Shown: positions 16,642-25,944, numbered from the stretch's first letter. The stretch: DNA of 64,000 bases from Pseudoxanthomonas sp. PXM03 (GCF_014852005.1 NZ_JACVAU010000001.1:1200001-1264000), one strand, 5' to 3'. Numbers and translations: made by a program. The notes: generated from the sequence alone by a model not told the origin.

Positions 16642-17406
16642 TCAGGGCTTGGCCGAACAGCACGCCCCCGCCGTGGCGACGGGGGCCGCATCGTAGCGGT
16701 CGTGATGGCGTACCCAGGCCATCGGATATTCCTCCGCGTCTTCATTGCGCCCGTGCGGAGTGAGGTCCAGCAGCGCGTAGGTGTGCATCATCGCTTCCAC
16801 GCCGCGGCCGTAGCGCGAATAGGTGTGGAAGACCTGGCCGGCCTCGTCCCGTACGAACACGCTGATGCCGGGCGCTTCCTCGTGCGGGAACGGTTGCCGC
16901 GTGTAGTTGTATTCCACCGCGCCGCGCGACATCTCCTCCCGGGTGAAGTTGACGCCGAAGTCGTGGTTGAACGAGGTGCCATGCGAGGACACCCACGGGA
17001 AGGTCCAGCCCATGCGCTGGCGGAACGCTTCGATATCGGCCAATGGTGCGCGCGAAACCGCGAGCAGGGTGAGGTCGCGCTGGGCCAGGTGCAGCTGCGC
17101 GCCGGCATGGTGGTCGGCCATGAAGGAGCAGCTTTTGCAGCCCTGCTCCCAGCCGGGCGCGAACATGAAGTGCTGCACCATCAACTGGCGGCGGCCGTCG
17201 AACAGCTCCGCCAGCGTACGGATACCGTGCGGCGTGTCGAAGGCGTAGGGCGTGTCCACGCGGACCCAGGGCAGGGCGCGGCGTTCGCGTGCGATCCGGT
17301 CGTGCAGGCGGGTGAGTTCCTTTTCCCGCGCGAGCAGCGCGAGGCGGGCGGTGCGCCATGCGTCGCGGGAAACGATGGCGGGCGTGTCGTGTGCATGCGT
17401 GTTCAT
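16642..17406 (-). CDS. DUF899 (thioredoxin-fold) protein
   Basis: 254 residues. DUF899 members have a thioredoxin-like fold. The family core is visible: YAFDTPHGIRTLAELFDGR, LMVQHFMFAPGWEQGCKSC (75-93), DLTLLAVSRAPL and VSSHGTSFNHDFGVNF. CKSC (90-93) is a CxxC at the position of the redox pair. The C-terminus ends in CCSAKP, extra cysteines that could matter for redox. The ATG at 17406 has AAGGAG upstream; a longer frame is open but has no ribosome site. It clusters with the beta-propeller and the regulator upstream and the membrane protein downstream. Confidence 0.88.
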   Translation of the reverse strand: MNTHAHDTPAIVSRDAWRTARLALLAREKELTRLHDRIARERRALPWVRVDTPYAFDTPHGIRTLAELFDGRRQLMVQHFMFAPGWEQGCKSCSFMADHHAGAQLHLAQRDLTLLAVSRAPLADIEAFRQRMGWTFPWVSSHGTSFNHDFGVNFTREEMSRGAVEYNYTRQPFPHEEAPGISVFVRDEAGQVFHTYSRYGRGVEAMMHTYALLDLTPHGRNEDAEEYPMAWVRHHDRYDAAPVATAGACCSAKP

Positions 17407-17529
17407 GGCAGGCTCCTTGGCGAAGGTGCAGGCGGGCAAGCAGGCGAGCAGGCGAGCGTCATCCGTGCCGCATGCCTGCATGCAGTGGAGGAAGGAATTC
17501 AGGGGCGCCGCACGGGGCGGCAGGCGTTG

Positions 17530-18192
17530 TCAGTCGACGCGTGCGGGACGTCTTACCGCGCGCAGCATGCCGCTGGGGCCGCCGCCGCAATAGAACAGGT
17601 TGCCGCCGTCGGATTCCAGGCCGCTGATGCCGACGCCCGCGGGCATGTCGAGGCGTTCCAGCACGTGGCCATCGTGCGGGTCGATGTGGCGCAGGTCGCT
17701 GTCGTCGCCTTCCCACGTGGCGTGCCACAACTCGCCGTCGACCCAGGACACGCCGGTGACGAAGCGATCGGATTCGAGGGTGCGCAGCACGGCGCCGGTG
17801 GCCGGGTCGATCTGCACGATGCGGCGTTCGCGGTACTGGCCCACCCACAGGCTGCCGTCGGACCACGCCATGCCCGAATCGCCGCCCTGGCCCGGCGCGG
17901 GAATCGAGGCGATCACGGCGCCGGTGGCGGGATCGATCTTGTCGATGCGCGCTTCGGCCAACTGGTACAGGTGCGTGCCGTCGAAGGCGGTGCCGGCATC
18001 GGCCGCGCGCGGAAGGCTGCGCGCGATGTCGCCGCTGGCGGGATCGATGGCGATGAGACGGTCGCCGGTGGCGGCCCACACGTGGTGGCCGTCGTGGGTG
18101 ACGCCAGCCACACCGCCATTGGCCTGGAACGGGCCGTATTCGCGGACGATCTCGGCGGGACTGGCGGTGGCGTGGCGGGTAGTGTCGTTCAT
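17530..18192 (-). CDS. Vgb-like beta-propeller protein
   Basis: 220 residues made of repeated blades of the form D-(P)-A-(S/T)-G, for example IDPASGDI, IDPATGAV (twice), and IDPHDGHV. Each is preceded by a W or H-V-W strand (HVWAATG, SLWVGQY, ELWHATW). This is the virginiamycin-B-lyase/SMP-30-like propeller pattern. No signal peptide, so probably cytosolic. Relatives are often found next to DUF899 genes. A GGAG ribosome site precedes the ATG at 18192. The substrate is unknown; a lyase or a ligand-binding role is possible. Confidence 0.8.
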   Translation of the reverse strand: MNDTTRHATASPAEIVREYGPFQANGGVAGVTHDGHHVWAATGDRLIAIDPASGDIARSLPRAADAGTAFDGTHLYQLAEARIDKIDPATGAVIASIPAPGQGGDSGMAWSDGSLWVGQYRERRIVQIDPATGAVLRTLESDRFVTGVSWVDGELWHATWEGDDSDLRHIDPHDGHVLERLDMPAGVGISGLESDGGNLFYCGGGPSGMLRAVRRPARVD

Positions 18193-18225
18193 GGCTTGCT
18201 CCGGGTGTGCGGGGACGGGGCCAAT

Positions 18226-19446
18226 CTACGCACCCGTCGGCGTGGCGGGGAGTAACAAGATCGTCGTGAATCCGGCCAGCGGAGGCGCCACCCAGCGTTG
18301 CGCGCGAGCACGCCCGATCGCACGGACCTGGCCGGCCGCTTCCATCGCGGCGAGCGCGCGCTGTACGGAGCGCTGGCTGTCGCCGGTGGCCAGCGCGAGT
18401 GCGGAGGTGGACCAGGCCGTGCCGTCGGCCAGCAGCCCGCGCAACGCGCCCTGTTCGCCTTCGACCGGCGGCGCCAGTAAGACCACGCCGCGCGTGGCGT
18501 GCGGCGAGAGCTGGAAGCCGCGCGCGGTGGCGGTGAGGTCGGCGAATGGCGCGAGCAGGCGACGCAACCGCCCGATCTCCACGCGCAGCCGTGCGCGGTG
18601 CGTCTCGTCCGGTTGGCGCGTGCGGAACACGCGCGCGATCAGTGCGTTGCGGTCGACATCGCCGGGCCAGCCGGTGGCGAGTGCACGCAGCAGCGCGAAC
18701 AGCACGGGGCGCCGCGCGAACGATGCCATGCCGGTGGCATCGCGCACCGCGTGGCGCATGGCATCGACGACCAGCGTGCCGGAAGCGAGCAGCGCTTCAA
18801 CGTCGTCCAGCGTGACCGGTTGCTCGTGGCCTGCGTGCAGGATGCGCGCGGCAGGACGCCGCAGGCTGGCTTCGACCTGCGTGATCTCGGCGGACAGCGC
18901 GGGGATGCCGGCCTGCGTGGCGGTGGTCCGTGCACGCCGCAACGCCAGACGCGCATCGCGCGTGCGCAGCGAGCGCAGTGCGATCTCGGCGGCGGCGAGT
19001 GCAGCCAGGGCATGGTGTGCGGCGGGTGCGCCCTCCAGATCGAGCGCATCCAGGGCGGCATGCGCGGCCTCCAGCCGTCCGAGCAGCAGGTGACGGCGCA
19101 GGGCAATCAGTTCCGCATGGCGTGCGTTGGCGAGGTCGCCGCGTGCGGCCAGTGCCTGTGCGGCGGCGTCCAGGCGCTGCGGCTCGGCACCGAAGTCGCG
19201 GAGGGCCAATGCCACCTCCGCCTCGGCGATCACGCAGCGTGCCCGCGCCAAGGGCTCTCGCGGACCGAAGCCGCGCGCGGCACGACGCAGGAGATCGCGC
19301 GCGCGCGGATAGTCGCCGAGCTGCGCCATCGCGATGCCGCGCAGGGCCAGTGCGGGCGGGTCGTCCCGCCAGCCCACGTGCTTGAGCGCGCCCAGGACAT
19401 CGCCGGCCGTCAGGGCCCGGCCGGCGGCGGCGATCAGGGAATCCAT
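18226..19446 (-). CDS. TPR-type transcriptional regulator with winged-helix domain
   Basis: 406 residues. The first half is helical repeats rich in alanine and arginine (ALRGIAMAQLGDYPRARDLLRRA), like TPR units. The second half resembles an OmpR/SARP-type winged helix: HAVRDATGMASFARRPVLFALLRALA, then DRNALIARVFRTRQPDETHRARLRVEIGRLRRLL. The C-terminal stretch STSALALATGDSQRSVQRALAAMEAAGQV is a second helix-turn-helix. It lies 33 bases before the propeller gene and probably controls it and the DUF899 gene. The effector is unknown. Confidence 0.78.
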   Translation of the reverse strand: MDSLIAAAGRALTAGDVLGALKHVGWRDDPPALALRGIAMAQLGDYPRARDLLRRAARGFGPREPLARARCVIAEAEVALALRDFGAEPQRLDAAAQALAARGDLANARHAELIALRRHLLLGRLEAAHAALDALDLEGAPAAHHALAALAAAEIALRSLRTRDARLALRRARTTATQAGIPALSAEITQVEASLRRPAARILHAGHEQPVTLDDVEALLASGTLVVDAMRHAVRDATGMASFARRPVLFALLRALATGWPGDVDRNALIARVFRTRQPDETHRARLRVEIGRLRRLLAPFADLTATARGFQLSPHATRGVVLLAPPVEGEQGALRGLLADGTAWSTSALALATGDSQRSVQRALAAMEAAGQVRAIGRARAQRWVAPPLAGFTTILLLPATPTGA

Positions 19447-19495
19447 GCCGGCAGCCTACCGTGCGGGCGCGGCGTCGTCGCGGGGCGTGCGGGTG

Positions 19496-19954
19496 CTATT
19501 CCGCTTCCAGCTTCCGCCGCATGCGCGTGTAGTCGCGGCGGTACTGGCGGGCCAACTGTATTTTCTTCGTCGCGCCGAGGATTTTGCCGGACACCTGGAA
19601 GAACTTCTTCTCTTCCTCGCGCAGGTGGTGGTGGACCTTCTCCGACAACTCGCGCGCCTTCTTCAGCCAGGCGGCGTAACGGGGGTCGAGGGACTGGAGG
19701 TCTTCGACCAGCTCGTCGATCTGGTGGTGTTCGTGCAGGGCGTGGCGGGAAGAATCCAGCCCCATGTCGTCCATCAGGATGGGCGCGTAGAGAAAGCGCT
19801 CCTCCGCGGCGGCATGCGCGGCCAATTCGATCCGGAGCCCAGTGAACAGGTCGAGCCGCTCGCGCGTGCCGGGTTTCGAACGCAGCAGGCGGCGGCACAG
19901 GGAGCGCTGGGTTTCATGGCTTTCGCGCAGGGCGTCATAGATGGATTCGGGCAT
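19496..19954 (-). CDS. Hemerythrin-like (HHE) domain protein
   Basis: 152 residues, four-helix bundle. The di-iron ligands fit the HHE pattern: H at 13 (RESHETQ), then ELAAHAAAEERFLY, then HALHEHHQIDELVEDL, then VHHHLREEEKKFF. These proteins bind oxygen, NO or peroxide-linked iron. The basic tail (RQYRRDYTRMRRK) could bind nucleic acid. It lies 38 bases after the catalase gene, so both may belong to one oxidative-stress unit. Confidence 0.9.
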   Translation of the reverse strand: MPESIYDALRESHETQRSLCRRLLRSKPGTRERLDLFTGLRIELAAHAAAEERFLYAPILMDDMGLDSSRHALHEHHQIDELVEDLQSLDPRYAAWLKKARELSEKVHHHLREEEKKFFQVSGKILGATKKIQLARQYRRDYTRMRRKLEAE

Positions 19955-19992
19955 GCAGTGGTTTCCTGGCCAAGGGCTGGGATGGGGATGGA

Positions 19993-22086
19993 TCAGGGCA
20001 GGGTACGGACCTTGGGTTCGCGTGCGTACTGGCGGGTGCGCGCGGCCTTGATGAAGGCGACGGTATCGCCGGCTTTCATCACACCGGCATCCTTGCCGAT
20101 GCCCGCGGCCTTGATCACCGCGGCCGCACCGTCGTCATGCGCGATGGCCTTCAGGTGGCCGAACGCATCGCGCACCCAGTCCACCGCCGCGGCTTCCGAT
20201 GCCAGCGCCTTGCCGGCGGCGTCCGACAGCACCAGTGCCACCGCGTCGAACACCATCGACGGCGTGCCGGCCAGTTGCCCGTCCGCCGGCAGGCGCTTGC
20301 CGTTGCCGAGTTTCGCCCCGCCGATCTTCGGCGCGACGATCTTCACCTGCGCGCCGTCCGCTTCCGCCGCCTTGCGCAGCGCGGCGATGGCGGCGGCATC
20401 GGAGCCGTCGTCCACCAGGATGCCGACGCAGCGGCCCTGCAGCGTGGGCTTCATCTTGCCGATGATCTGCAAGGCCGGTGAAGGCGGCATGTCCTGCGGC
20501 TTGACGGCGGTGGCCGGCGCCGGCGGCAGCGCATCCAGACCGAGGCCGTCGGCGACGCGCTTGGCCAGGTCCGCATCGACGTGGCGCAGGTGGCCGACGA
20601 TCGCTTCGCGCACGTGCGGTGTTTCCACTTTCGACAGTTCGAACACCAGGGCGGCCGCCATGTGCGCCTGCTCCGGCGCGCTCTGGCTGCGGAAGAACAG
20701 CCGCGCCTGACTGTAGTGGTCGGCAAAACTCTCCGGCCGCACGCGCCCTTTTCGGCCATCCGCCACGGTCGCATGGCTGCGGAAGCCGGCCGGTGTTTCC
20801 CGCGGCGTATCCGGCTGCAGGCTGCTGGGCTCGTAGTTCACACGTCCCTTCGGCACCTGCATCTGCATGTGGCCGTCGCGCTGCAGGTTGGCGAACGGAC
20901 ACTTCGGCGCGTTGACCGGGATCTGGTGGAAGTTGGGGCCGCCCAGTCGCGAGAGCTGCGTGTCCAGGTAGGAGAACAACCGGCCCTGCAGCAGCGGATC
21001 GTTGCTGAAATCGATGCCGGGCACGATGTTGGCGGGGCAGTAGGCGACCTGTTCGGTTTCGGCGAAGAAGTTGTCCGGCCAGCGGTCCAGCACCATGCGG
21101 CCGATCACCGTCAACGGCACGAGTTCTTCCGGGATCAGCTTGGTGGGATCCAGATGATCGAAGGGGAACGCATCGGCCTGTTCCTCGGTGAACAGTTGCA
21201 CGGCCAGTTCCCATTCCGGGAAGTCGCCCTTCTGGATGGCTTCGAACAGGTCGCGGCGATGGAAGTCGTTGTCGGCCGCTTGCAGCTTCACTGCTTCGTC
21301 CCACACGGTCGACTGGATGCCGAGCTTGGGTCGCCAGTGGAACTTGACGAAAGTGCTGTTGCCCTTGGCATCGAGCAGGCGGAAGCTGTGCACGCCGAAG
21401 CCTTCGATCATGCGCAGCGAGCGCGGGATGGTGCGGTCGCTCATCGCCCACATGATCATGTGGAAGGCTTCCGGTGTCAGCGAGATGAAATCCCAGAACG
21501 TGTCGTGCGCGCTGCCGGCCTGCGGATAGGCACGGTCCGGTTCCATCTTCACCGAGTGCACCAGGTCCGGAAACTTCATCGCATCCTGGATGAAGAACAC
21601 CGGGATGTTGTTGCCCACCAGGTCCCAGTTGCCTTCCTGCGTGTAGAACTTCACCGCGAAGCCGCGCACGTCGCGCGGCGTGTCCACCGAACCGGCGCCG
21701 CCGGCCACGGTGGAGAAGCGGCAGAACACCGGCGTGCGCACGCCGGTCTCGGTCAGTACGCGGGCGGTGGTGTACTTCTTCAGGGACTTGGTCAGTTCGA
21801 AGTAACCGTGCGCACCGGAACCGCGCGCATGCACGATGCGTTCGGGAATGCGCTCGTGGTCGAAGTGGGTGATCTTCTCGCGCAGGATGAAGTCTTCCAG
21901 CAGCGTCGGTCCGCGATCGTGCGCGCGCAGCGAGTTCTGGTTGTCGCTGACCGGGATGCCCTGGTTGGTGGTCAGCGGCGGGTGCTTGCCACCTGCGTTG
22001 AAGTGGAGCTCGCCGCCGTTGCCGGGTGTCGGCGTGTCGGCCTTGCCGGTGTTCGATGAGGCGGAAGGGGATTTGCGTGCGGCCAT
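19993..22086 (-). CDS. katE: Large-subunit monofunctional catalase (HPII/KatE type)
   Basis: 697 residues, the long clade-2 form. The catalytic histidine is H87 ([10 protein letters not shown]). VGNNIPVFF contains the active-site asparagine, and [15 protein letters not shown] carries the proximal heme tyrosine. The extra C-terminal flavodoxin/class-I-amidotransferase-like domain starts near residue 560 ([17 protein letters not shown]). It breaks down hydrogen peroxide in the cytosol. The ATG at 22086 has CAGGAG upstream and begins the N-terminal arm typical of the clade. The divergent VOC gene lies 197 bases away, with a perfect inverted repeat between (22221-22239). Confidence 0.96.
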   Translation of the reverse strand: MAARKSPSASSNTGKADTPTPGNGGELHFNAGGKHPPLTTNQGIPVSDNQNSLRAHDRGPTLLEDFILREKITHFDHERIPERIVHARGSGAHGYFELTKSLKKYTTARVLTETGVRTPVFCRFSTVAGGAGSVDTPRDVRGFAVKFYTQEGNWDLVGNNIPVFFIQDAMKFPDLVHSVKMEPDRAYPQAGSAHDTFWDFISLTPEAFHMIMWAMSDRTIPRSLRMIEGFGVHSFRLLDAKGNSTFVKFHWRPKLGIQSTVWDEAVKLQAADNDFHRRDLFEAIQKGDFPEWELAVQLFTEEQADAFPFDHLDPTKLIPEELVPLTVIGRMVLDRWPDNFFAETEQVAYCPANIVPGIDFSNDPLLQGRLFSYLDTQLSRLGGPNFHQIPVNAPKCPFANLQRDGHMQMQVPKGRVNYEPSSLQPDTPRETPAGFRSHATVADGRKGRVRPESFADHYSQARLFFRSQSAPEQAHMAAALVFELSKVETPHVREAIVGHLRHVDADLAKRVADGLGLDALPPAPATAVKPQDMPPSPALQIIGKMKPTLQGRCVGILVDDGSDAAAIAALRKAAEADGAQVKIVAPKIGGAKLGNGKRLPADGQLAGTPSMVFDAVALVLSDAAGKALASEAAAVDWVRDAFGHLKAIAHDDGAAAVIKAAGIGKDAGVMKAGDTVAFIKAARTRQYAREPKVRTLP

Positions 22087-22220
22087 CTGGGGTCTCCTGG
22101 ACGACGGACCAGCCATCGCGGTGCGCGAGGGTCTGCATCCGTCGATCATCTGCGTCCGCGTGTGGAGAGCGCGTTACGGTGTCCTGGCTGTACGCATTGA
22201 CGCCGTGCTGACGAATGATC

Positions 22221-22239
22221 GCGGACACTCACTGTCCGC
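22221..22239. promoter_or_regulatory. Inverted repeat, candidate operator between katE and VOC gene
   Basis: GCGGACA (22221-22227), five bases, then TGTCCGC (22233-22239). The arms are perfect. It lies between the two divergent genes, 45 bases before the VOC start codon. No binding protein can be named. Confidence 0.45.
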
Positions 22240-22270
22240 ATGCCGTGCCATCACTGTCGGCTCTTCAACC

Positions 22271-22276
22271 GGAGGA
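22271..22276 (+). promoter_or_regulatory. Ribosome-binding site that decides a TTG start
   Basis: GGAGGA at 22271-22276 lies seven bases before TTG 22284. The upstream ATG in the same frame (22215) has no such site, and its extra residues do not fit the family. Confidence 0.7.
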
Positions 22277-22283
22277 TTGCGCC

Positions 22284-22712
22284 TTGGAAACCAACGAACT
22301 GCATCGCGGTCGCCTGATCGACCATATCCAGCTGGTCGTGCGCGACCTGGACGCCAGCCGCACGTTCTATGCCGCCGTGTTCGAGGTGCTCGGCGTGCCG
22401 ATGGGCGGCGAGGATGAGGGATATTTCTGGGCGGACGAACTGTTCGTCTCCACCGCCGACAGCGAAGCGGCGCAGGGCGAACTCACCGGCCGCCATCATC
22501 TGGCGTTCCAGGCGCAGGACCGCGCGATGGTGGATGCCTTCCACGCGGCGGCGCTGGCGAACGGCGGCACCGATCATGGCGCGCCCGGCGAGCGCCCGTA
22601 CCACCCGGGCTATTACGCGGCGTTCGTGCTCGACCCGGATGGCAACAACATCGAAGCGGTCTACCACGGCGAGGCGAAGCGTAGTGCGCCGTCAGTCAAG
22701 GTGGAGTTTTGA
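22284..22712 (+). CDS. VOC (glyoxalase/bleomycin-resistance fold) protein
   Basis: 142 residues. The vicinal-oxygen-chelate fold is clear: LIDHIQLVVRDLDASRTFY at the start with metal-ligand H14, HHLAFQAQD in the middle, YYAAFVLDPDGNNIEAVYHG at the end with the metal-ligand glutamate. Members are metal-dependent lyases, dioxygenases or binding proteins, so no reaction can be assigned. The start is TTG 22284, supported by a strong GGAGGA. It is divergent from katE. Confidence 0.88.
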   Translation: METNELHRGRLIDHIQLVVRDLDASRTFYAAVFEVLGVPMGGEDEGYFWADELFVSTADSEAAQGELTGRHHLAFQAQDRAMVDAFHAAALANGGTDHGAPGERPYHPGYYAAFVLDPDGNNIEAVYHGEAKRSAPSVKVEF

Positions 22713-22721
22713 CGCGAGCCT

Positions 22722-22870
22722 CCCTCTCCCTGCGCCAGCGGGGAGAGGGTGCCGAAGGCGGGTGAGGGGCGAGCGGCGCCAAGGAGCAGTAAGCGGCAGG
22801 GTGGCTCAGCGTTCGCGCTCGCCCCTCATCCGCCCTTTGGGCACCTTCTCCCCGCCTCGCGGGGAGAAGG
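22722..22870. repeat. Inverted pair of hairpin repeats
   Basis: The left unit is 22722-22775 and the right unit is 22816-22870. They are inverted to each other. Each holds a terminal hairpin (CCCTCTCCC...GGGAGAGGG on the left, CCTTCTCCCC...GGGGAGAAGG on the right) and a core with CGGGTGAGGGGCGAGCG or its complement. This BIME-like pair sits in the gap between the convergent VOC and SDR genes. A single relative is at 8141-8220. Confidence 0.7.
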
Positions 22871-22877
22871 ACACTTC

Positions 22878-23642
22878 CTACAGGAACATCCCGCCCGACG
22901 CCTCGATGCGCTGCGCATTGATCCAGCGATTGGCCGGCGAGAGCAGCGAGGCGACCACGCCGCCGATATCGTCGGGCACGCCGACGCGGCCCAGCGCGGT
23001 CTGCGAGGCGACGAACGCGTTGAGCTGCGCGTTGTCGCGCACGGCACCACCGCCGAAGTCGGTCTCGATCGCGCCAGGCGCGACGATGTTCACCGCGATC
23101 CCGCGCGCGCCCAGCTCCTTTGCCTGGTAGCGCGTCAGCACTTCCATCGCGCCCTTCATCGCCGCATACGCCGCGTAGCCGGGCAGGGCGAAGCGGGCCA
23201 GGCCCGAGGAAATGTTGATGATGCGACCACCATCCGCGATCCGGGGCAGCAGCGCCTGGGTGAGGAAGAACGGTCCCTTGAAGTGCACGTCGACCAGCGC
23301 GTCGAACTGCGCGCGCGTGGTCTCGGCAAAGCCGGCATGCACGCCCATGCCGGCGTTGTTGACCAGATGATCGAAGCGATCGCGGCCCCACGTGGTGAGC
23401 TGGGCACGCACCGCGTCGACGAAGGCGTCGAACGTGTCGCTCTGGCCCACGTCCAGCGGCAGCGCGGCGGCGCGCTGGCCGAGGGCTTCGATCTCGGCGA
23501 CGACGGCCGCGGCCTCGGCCTGCTGGCTACGGTAGGTGAGGATGACGTCGTGGCCTTGGTGGGCGATGGCGAGGGCCATGTTGCGGCCCAGGCCGCGGCT
23601 GCCGCCGGTGATCAGGGTAAGAGGGGAAGGGGTCTTGGTCAT
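22878..23642 (-). CDS. Short-chain dehydrogenase/reductase
   Basis: 254 residues, classical SDR. The NAD(P) motif is TGGSRGLGRN (12-21), the structural motif is NNAGMG, and the active-site set is S (INISSG), then YAAMK (YxxxK). The C-terminal part (IVAPGAIETDFGG) is typical. Coenzyme choice is unclear; the R in GGSRG suggests NADP. The divergent LysR gene lies 127 bases away and is the probable regulator. Confidence 0.92.
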   Translation of the reverse strand: MTKTPSPLTLITGGSRGLGRNMALAIAHQGHDVILTYRSQQAEAAAVVAEIEALGQRAAALPLDVGQSDTFDAFVDAVRAQLTTWGRDRFDHLVNNAGMGVHAGFAETTRAQFDALVDVHFKGPFFLTQALLPRIADGGRIINISSGLARFALPGYAAYAAMKGAMEVLTRYQAKELGARGIAVNIVAPGAIETDFGGGAVRDNAQLNAFVASQTALGRVGVPDDIGGVVASLLSPANRWINAQRIEASGGMFL

Positions 23643-23737
23643 GGCAGGGCTCCAGTCGGGGAAGGCGGTGGATTCACCGTGGCGGCACTGTATTGGGCGG
23701 TAATCCTTGGATAAATCGGCTTAAACTGATTTGACCG

Positions 23738-23752
23738 TTCGCCAATGGCGAA
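23738..23752. promoter_or_regulatory. Candidate LysR operator
   Basis: TTCGCCA/A/TGGCGAA is a perfect 15-base palindrome (one central base). It lies in the 127-base gap between the SDR and LysR genes, 18 bases before the LysR ATG. LysR-type regulators bind such T-N11-A palindromes and usually repress themselves. Confidence 0.55.
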
Positions 23753-23769
23753 CAATCGCTGGAGCCGCC

Positions 23770-24672
23770 ATGCACCGCCTCGACGCCATGCAGGCTTTCG
23801 TCCGGGTCGCCGAGATGGCCAGCTTCACCCGCGCCGCCGACAGCCTGGGCCTGCCCAAGGCCAGCGTGTCCACGGCCGTCCAGCAGCTGGAAGCGTGGGT
23901 GGGCACACAACTGCTGCACCGGACCACGCGGCGTGTGCAGCTGACCCAGGACGGCCAGGCGTTCTACGAGCGTTGCCAGGACCTGCTGGCCGACATGGAC
24001 GAGGTGCAGCACCTGTTCGTGCGTACACCCCAGGCATTGCGTGGCCGGCTGCGCGTGGACATGCCGGCGCGTTTCGCACGGCACTTCGTGCTGCCGCAGC
24101 TGCCGGCCTTCCTGCACGATCACCCGCAACTGGAACTGGAACTGAGCTGTACCGACCGTCGGGTGGACGTGGTGCGCGAGGGCTTCGACTGCGTGCTGCG
24201 CGTGGGCACGCTGGCCGATACCAGCCTGATCGCACGGCCACTGGGCCAGTTGCGCGTGGTGACCTGCGCCAGCCCGGCGTACCTGCAGCGGCATGGCATA
24301 CCGCAGTCACCGGAGGACCTGCACGCGCATCGCATGATCCACTACGCCAGCACCTTCGGTGGCAGACCGGATGGGTGGGAGTACTGGGATGGGGTGCAGT
24401 TCACCAGCGTGCCCGTGCAAGGTGCGCTGACGGTCAACAGTTCCGATGCCTACGAAGCCGCCTGCATCGCCGGCCTGGGGCTGATCCAGGCGCCGGCCGC
24501 AGGGTTGCGGACATTGATCGACCAGGGCCTGCTGGTGGAAGTGCTGCCGCAGTACCGTGCCGAAGCGATGCCGGTGTCCCTGCTGTATGCGCATCGTCGC
24601 CACCTGCCGCAGCGCGTGCAGGCATTCATGGCATGGCTGGCGGAGACGGTGCGGCCCTACCTGGACGTCTGA
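23770..24672 (+). CDS. LysR-family transcriptional regulator
   Basis: 300 residues. The N-terminal winged helix is HRLDAMQAFVRVAEMASFTRAADSLGLPKASVSTAVQQLE (the key turn is SLGLPKASVS). The co-inducer domain follows with RGRLRVDMPARF and DTSLIARPLG. It likely controls the divergent SDR gene. ATG 23770 is chosen because it starts at the normal distance from the helix-turn-helix; a longer frame is open from 23731 but runs through the operator. Confidence 0.95.
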   Translation: MHRLDAMQAFVRVAEMASFTRAADSLGLPKASVSTAVQQLEAWVGTQLLHRTTRRVQLTQDGQAFYERCQDLLADMDEVQHLFVRTPQALRGRLRVDMPARFARHFVLPQLPAFLHDHPQLELELSCTDRRVDVVREGFDCVLRVGTLADTSLIARPLGQLRVVTCASPAYLQRHGIPQSPEDLHAHRMIHYASTFGGRPDGWEYWDGVQFTSVPVQGALTVNSSDAYEAACIAGLGLIQAPAAGLRTLIDQGLLVEVLPQYRAEAMPVSLLYAHRRHLPQRVQAFMAWLAETVRPYLDV

Positions 24673-24699
24673 TCCACGACGTGGCGTGCGCGGCGCACC

Positions 24700-25944
24700 T
24701 CATGCGGTCTGCCGTCCGCCGGTATCGGCTTGCGCGTGGCGACGCACGAGGAGGCGGAAGAACGGGCCGGTCAGCAGGGTCGACAGCACGGCCAGGGTGA
24801 CCAGTGCGGCGAAGGCGTGTTCGGACAGCAGGCCGTGGTCACGCAGGATGGTGGCCGCGACGATTTCCATCAGCCCCTTGCATTGCAACAGCGCACCCAC
24901 GGCCAGCGCTTCACGGCGCGACAGTGAGGGGGCCGGCGGACACAGCAGTACTGCGACCAGCTTGGCGACGACCGCCAGCACGAGCAGCACCAGCGACGCC
25001 TGCAGCGAGGCCCAGCCCAGTACGCTGCCATCGATCTTCAGGCCGCTGTGGCCGAAGAACAGCGGCGCCAGCCCGATCAGGGCGAACTGGCCCAGGCGTT
25101 CCACCGGCAGTCGCCTGGACCATGCTGGCGGCACCATCGCGCCACCGAAATAGGCGCCGAGCAATGCATGCAGACCCAGCTGCGAACTCGCCCAGGCGCC
25201 GGCCACGAGGAACACCGGCAATGACAGCCACACCAGCCACAGGGGCAACTCTCCTTGCATGCGCTGCGCCAGCGTGCCGGCGGCGGCCAGCATGACGAGC
25301 GTGCCCACCGCGAGCAGGTGCAGGGCGGAAGCGCCGGCCAGCAGCGAACCGCCTTCGGCCGCCAACAACAGCAGTGCCAGGCCGATCCACAGTACGGCGT
25401 CGTCGATCACGGCGATGCGCAGCGCGAGCTGGGTCAGCGGCCGGTGCAGCGGGCCGAGTTCACGCGCGATACCGATCAGCACCGGCAGCGCGCTGACCGC
25501 GATGCACAGGCCGATCGCAAGCGCCCCCATCCAGGCGCCGCCCTCCGGCGCCTCCCAGCCCGGCAAACCGGTGAAGTAGGCATGCGCTGCAAGCGTGCCG
25601 AGCGCGAACGGCAGCAGCAGCGCCATGCCCGCGCTGGCGACGAAGCGCAGCGCTTGCGTGCGCGGCAGCGGCTTGGCATCGGCGGTGGTGGGCAGGTGCG
25701 CGGACTGACGCGTTTCCAGGCCGGCGGTGAACGCAAGCAGCAGCACGCCGATGAAGCCGATCTGGTCGCCGGGCTTCGACGGTATGCCCCAACTGGCAGG
25801 CAGCACGCCGGTGGCCGCCAGCAGCAAGCCGATGATGATGGGGATGACGGCGATGGGAATGGAACGCCCCAGCACGCGCCACGCCGTCCAGGCCAGGCCG
25901 ATGAAGATCAGGGCATCGAGGGCGAGTGCAGTCAGGTCGGTCAT
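24700..25944 (-). CDS. CPA2-type cation/proton antiporter
   Basis: 414 residues, about 12 to 13 hydrophobic helices, with no TrkA-N/RCK tail. Typical elements are IVPIIIGLLL near the N-terminus (AVIPIIIGLLLAA), GFIGVLLLAFTAGLE, and the central AVIDDAVLWIGLALL, whose aspartate pair is the usual ion site. The substrate (Na+, K+ or other) cannot be told. It runs convergently into the LysR gene. Confidence 0.85.
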   Translation of the reverse strand: MTDLTALALDALIFIGLAWTAWRVLGRSIPIAVIPIIIGLLLAATGVLPASWGIPSKPGDQIGFIGVLLLAFTAGLETRQSAHLPTTADAKPLPRTQALRFVASAGMALLLPFALGTLAAHAYFTGLPGWEAPEGGAWMGALAIGLCIAVSALPVLIGIARELGPLHRPLTQLALRIAVIDDAVLWIGLALLLLAAEGGSLLAGASALHLLAVGTLVMLAAAGTLAQRMQGELPLWLVWLSLPVFLVAGAWASSQLGLHALLGAYFGGAMVPPAWSRRLPVERLGQFALIGLAPLFFGHSGLKIDGSVLGWASLQASLVLLVLAVVAKLVAVLLCPPAPSLSRREALAVGALLQCKGLMEIVAATILRDHGLLSEHAFAALVTLAVLSTLLTGPFFRLLVRRHAQADTGGRQTA

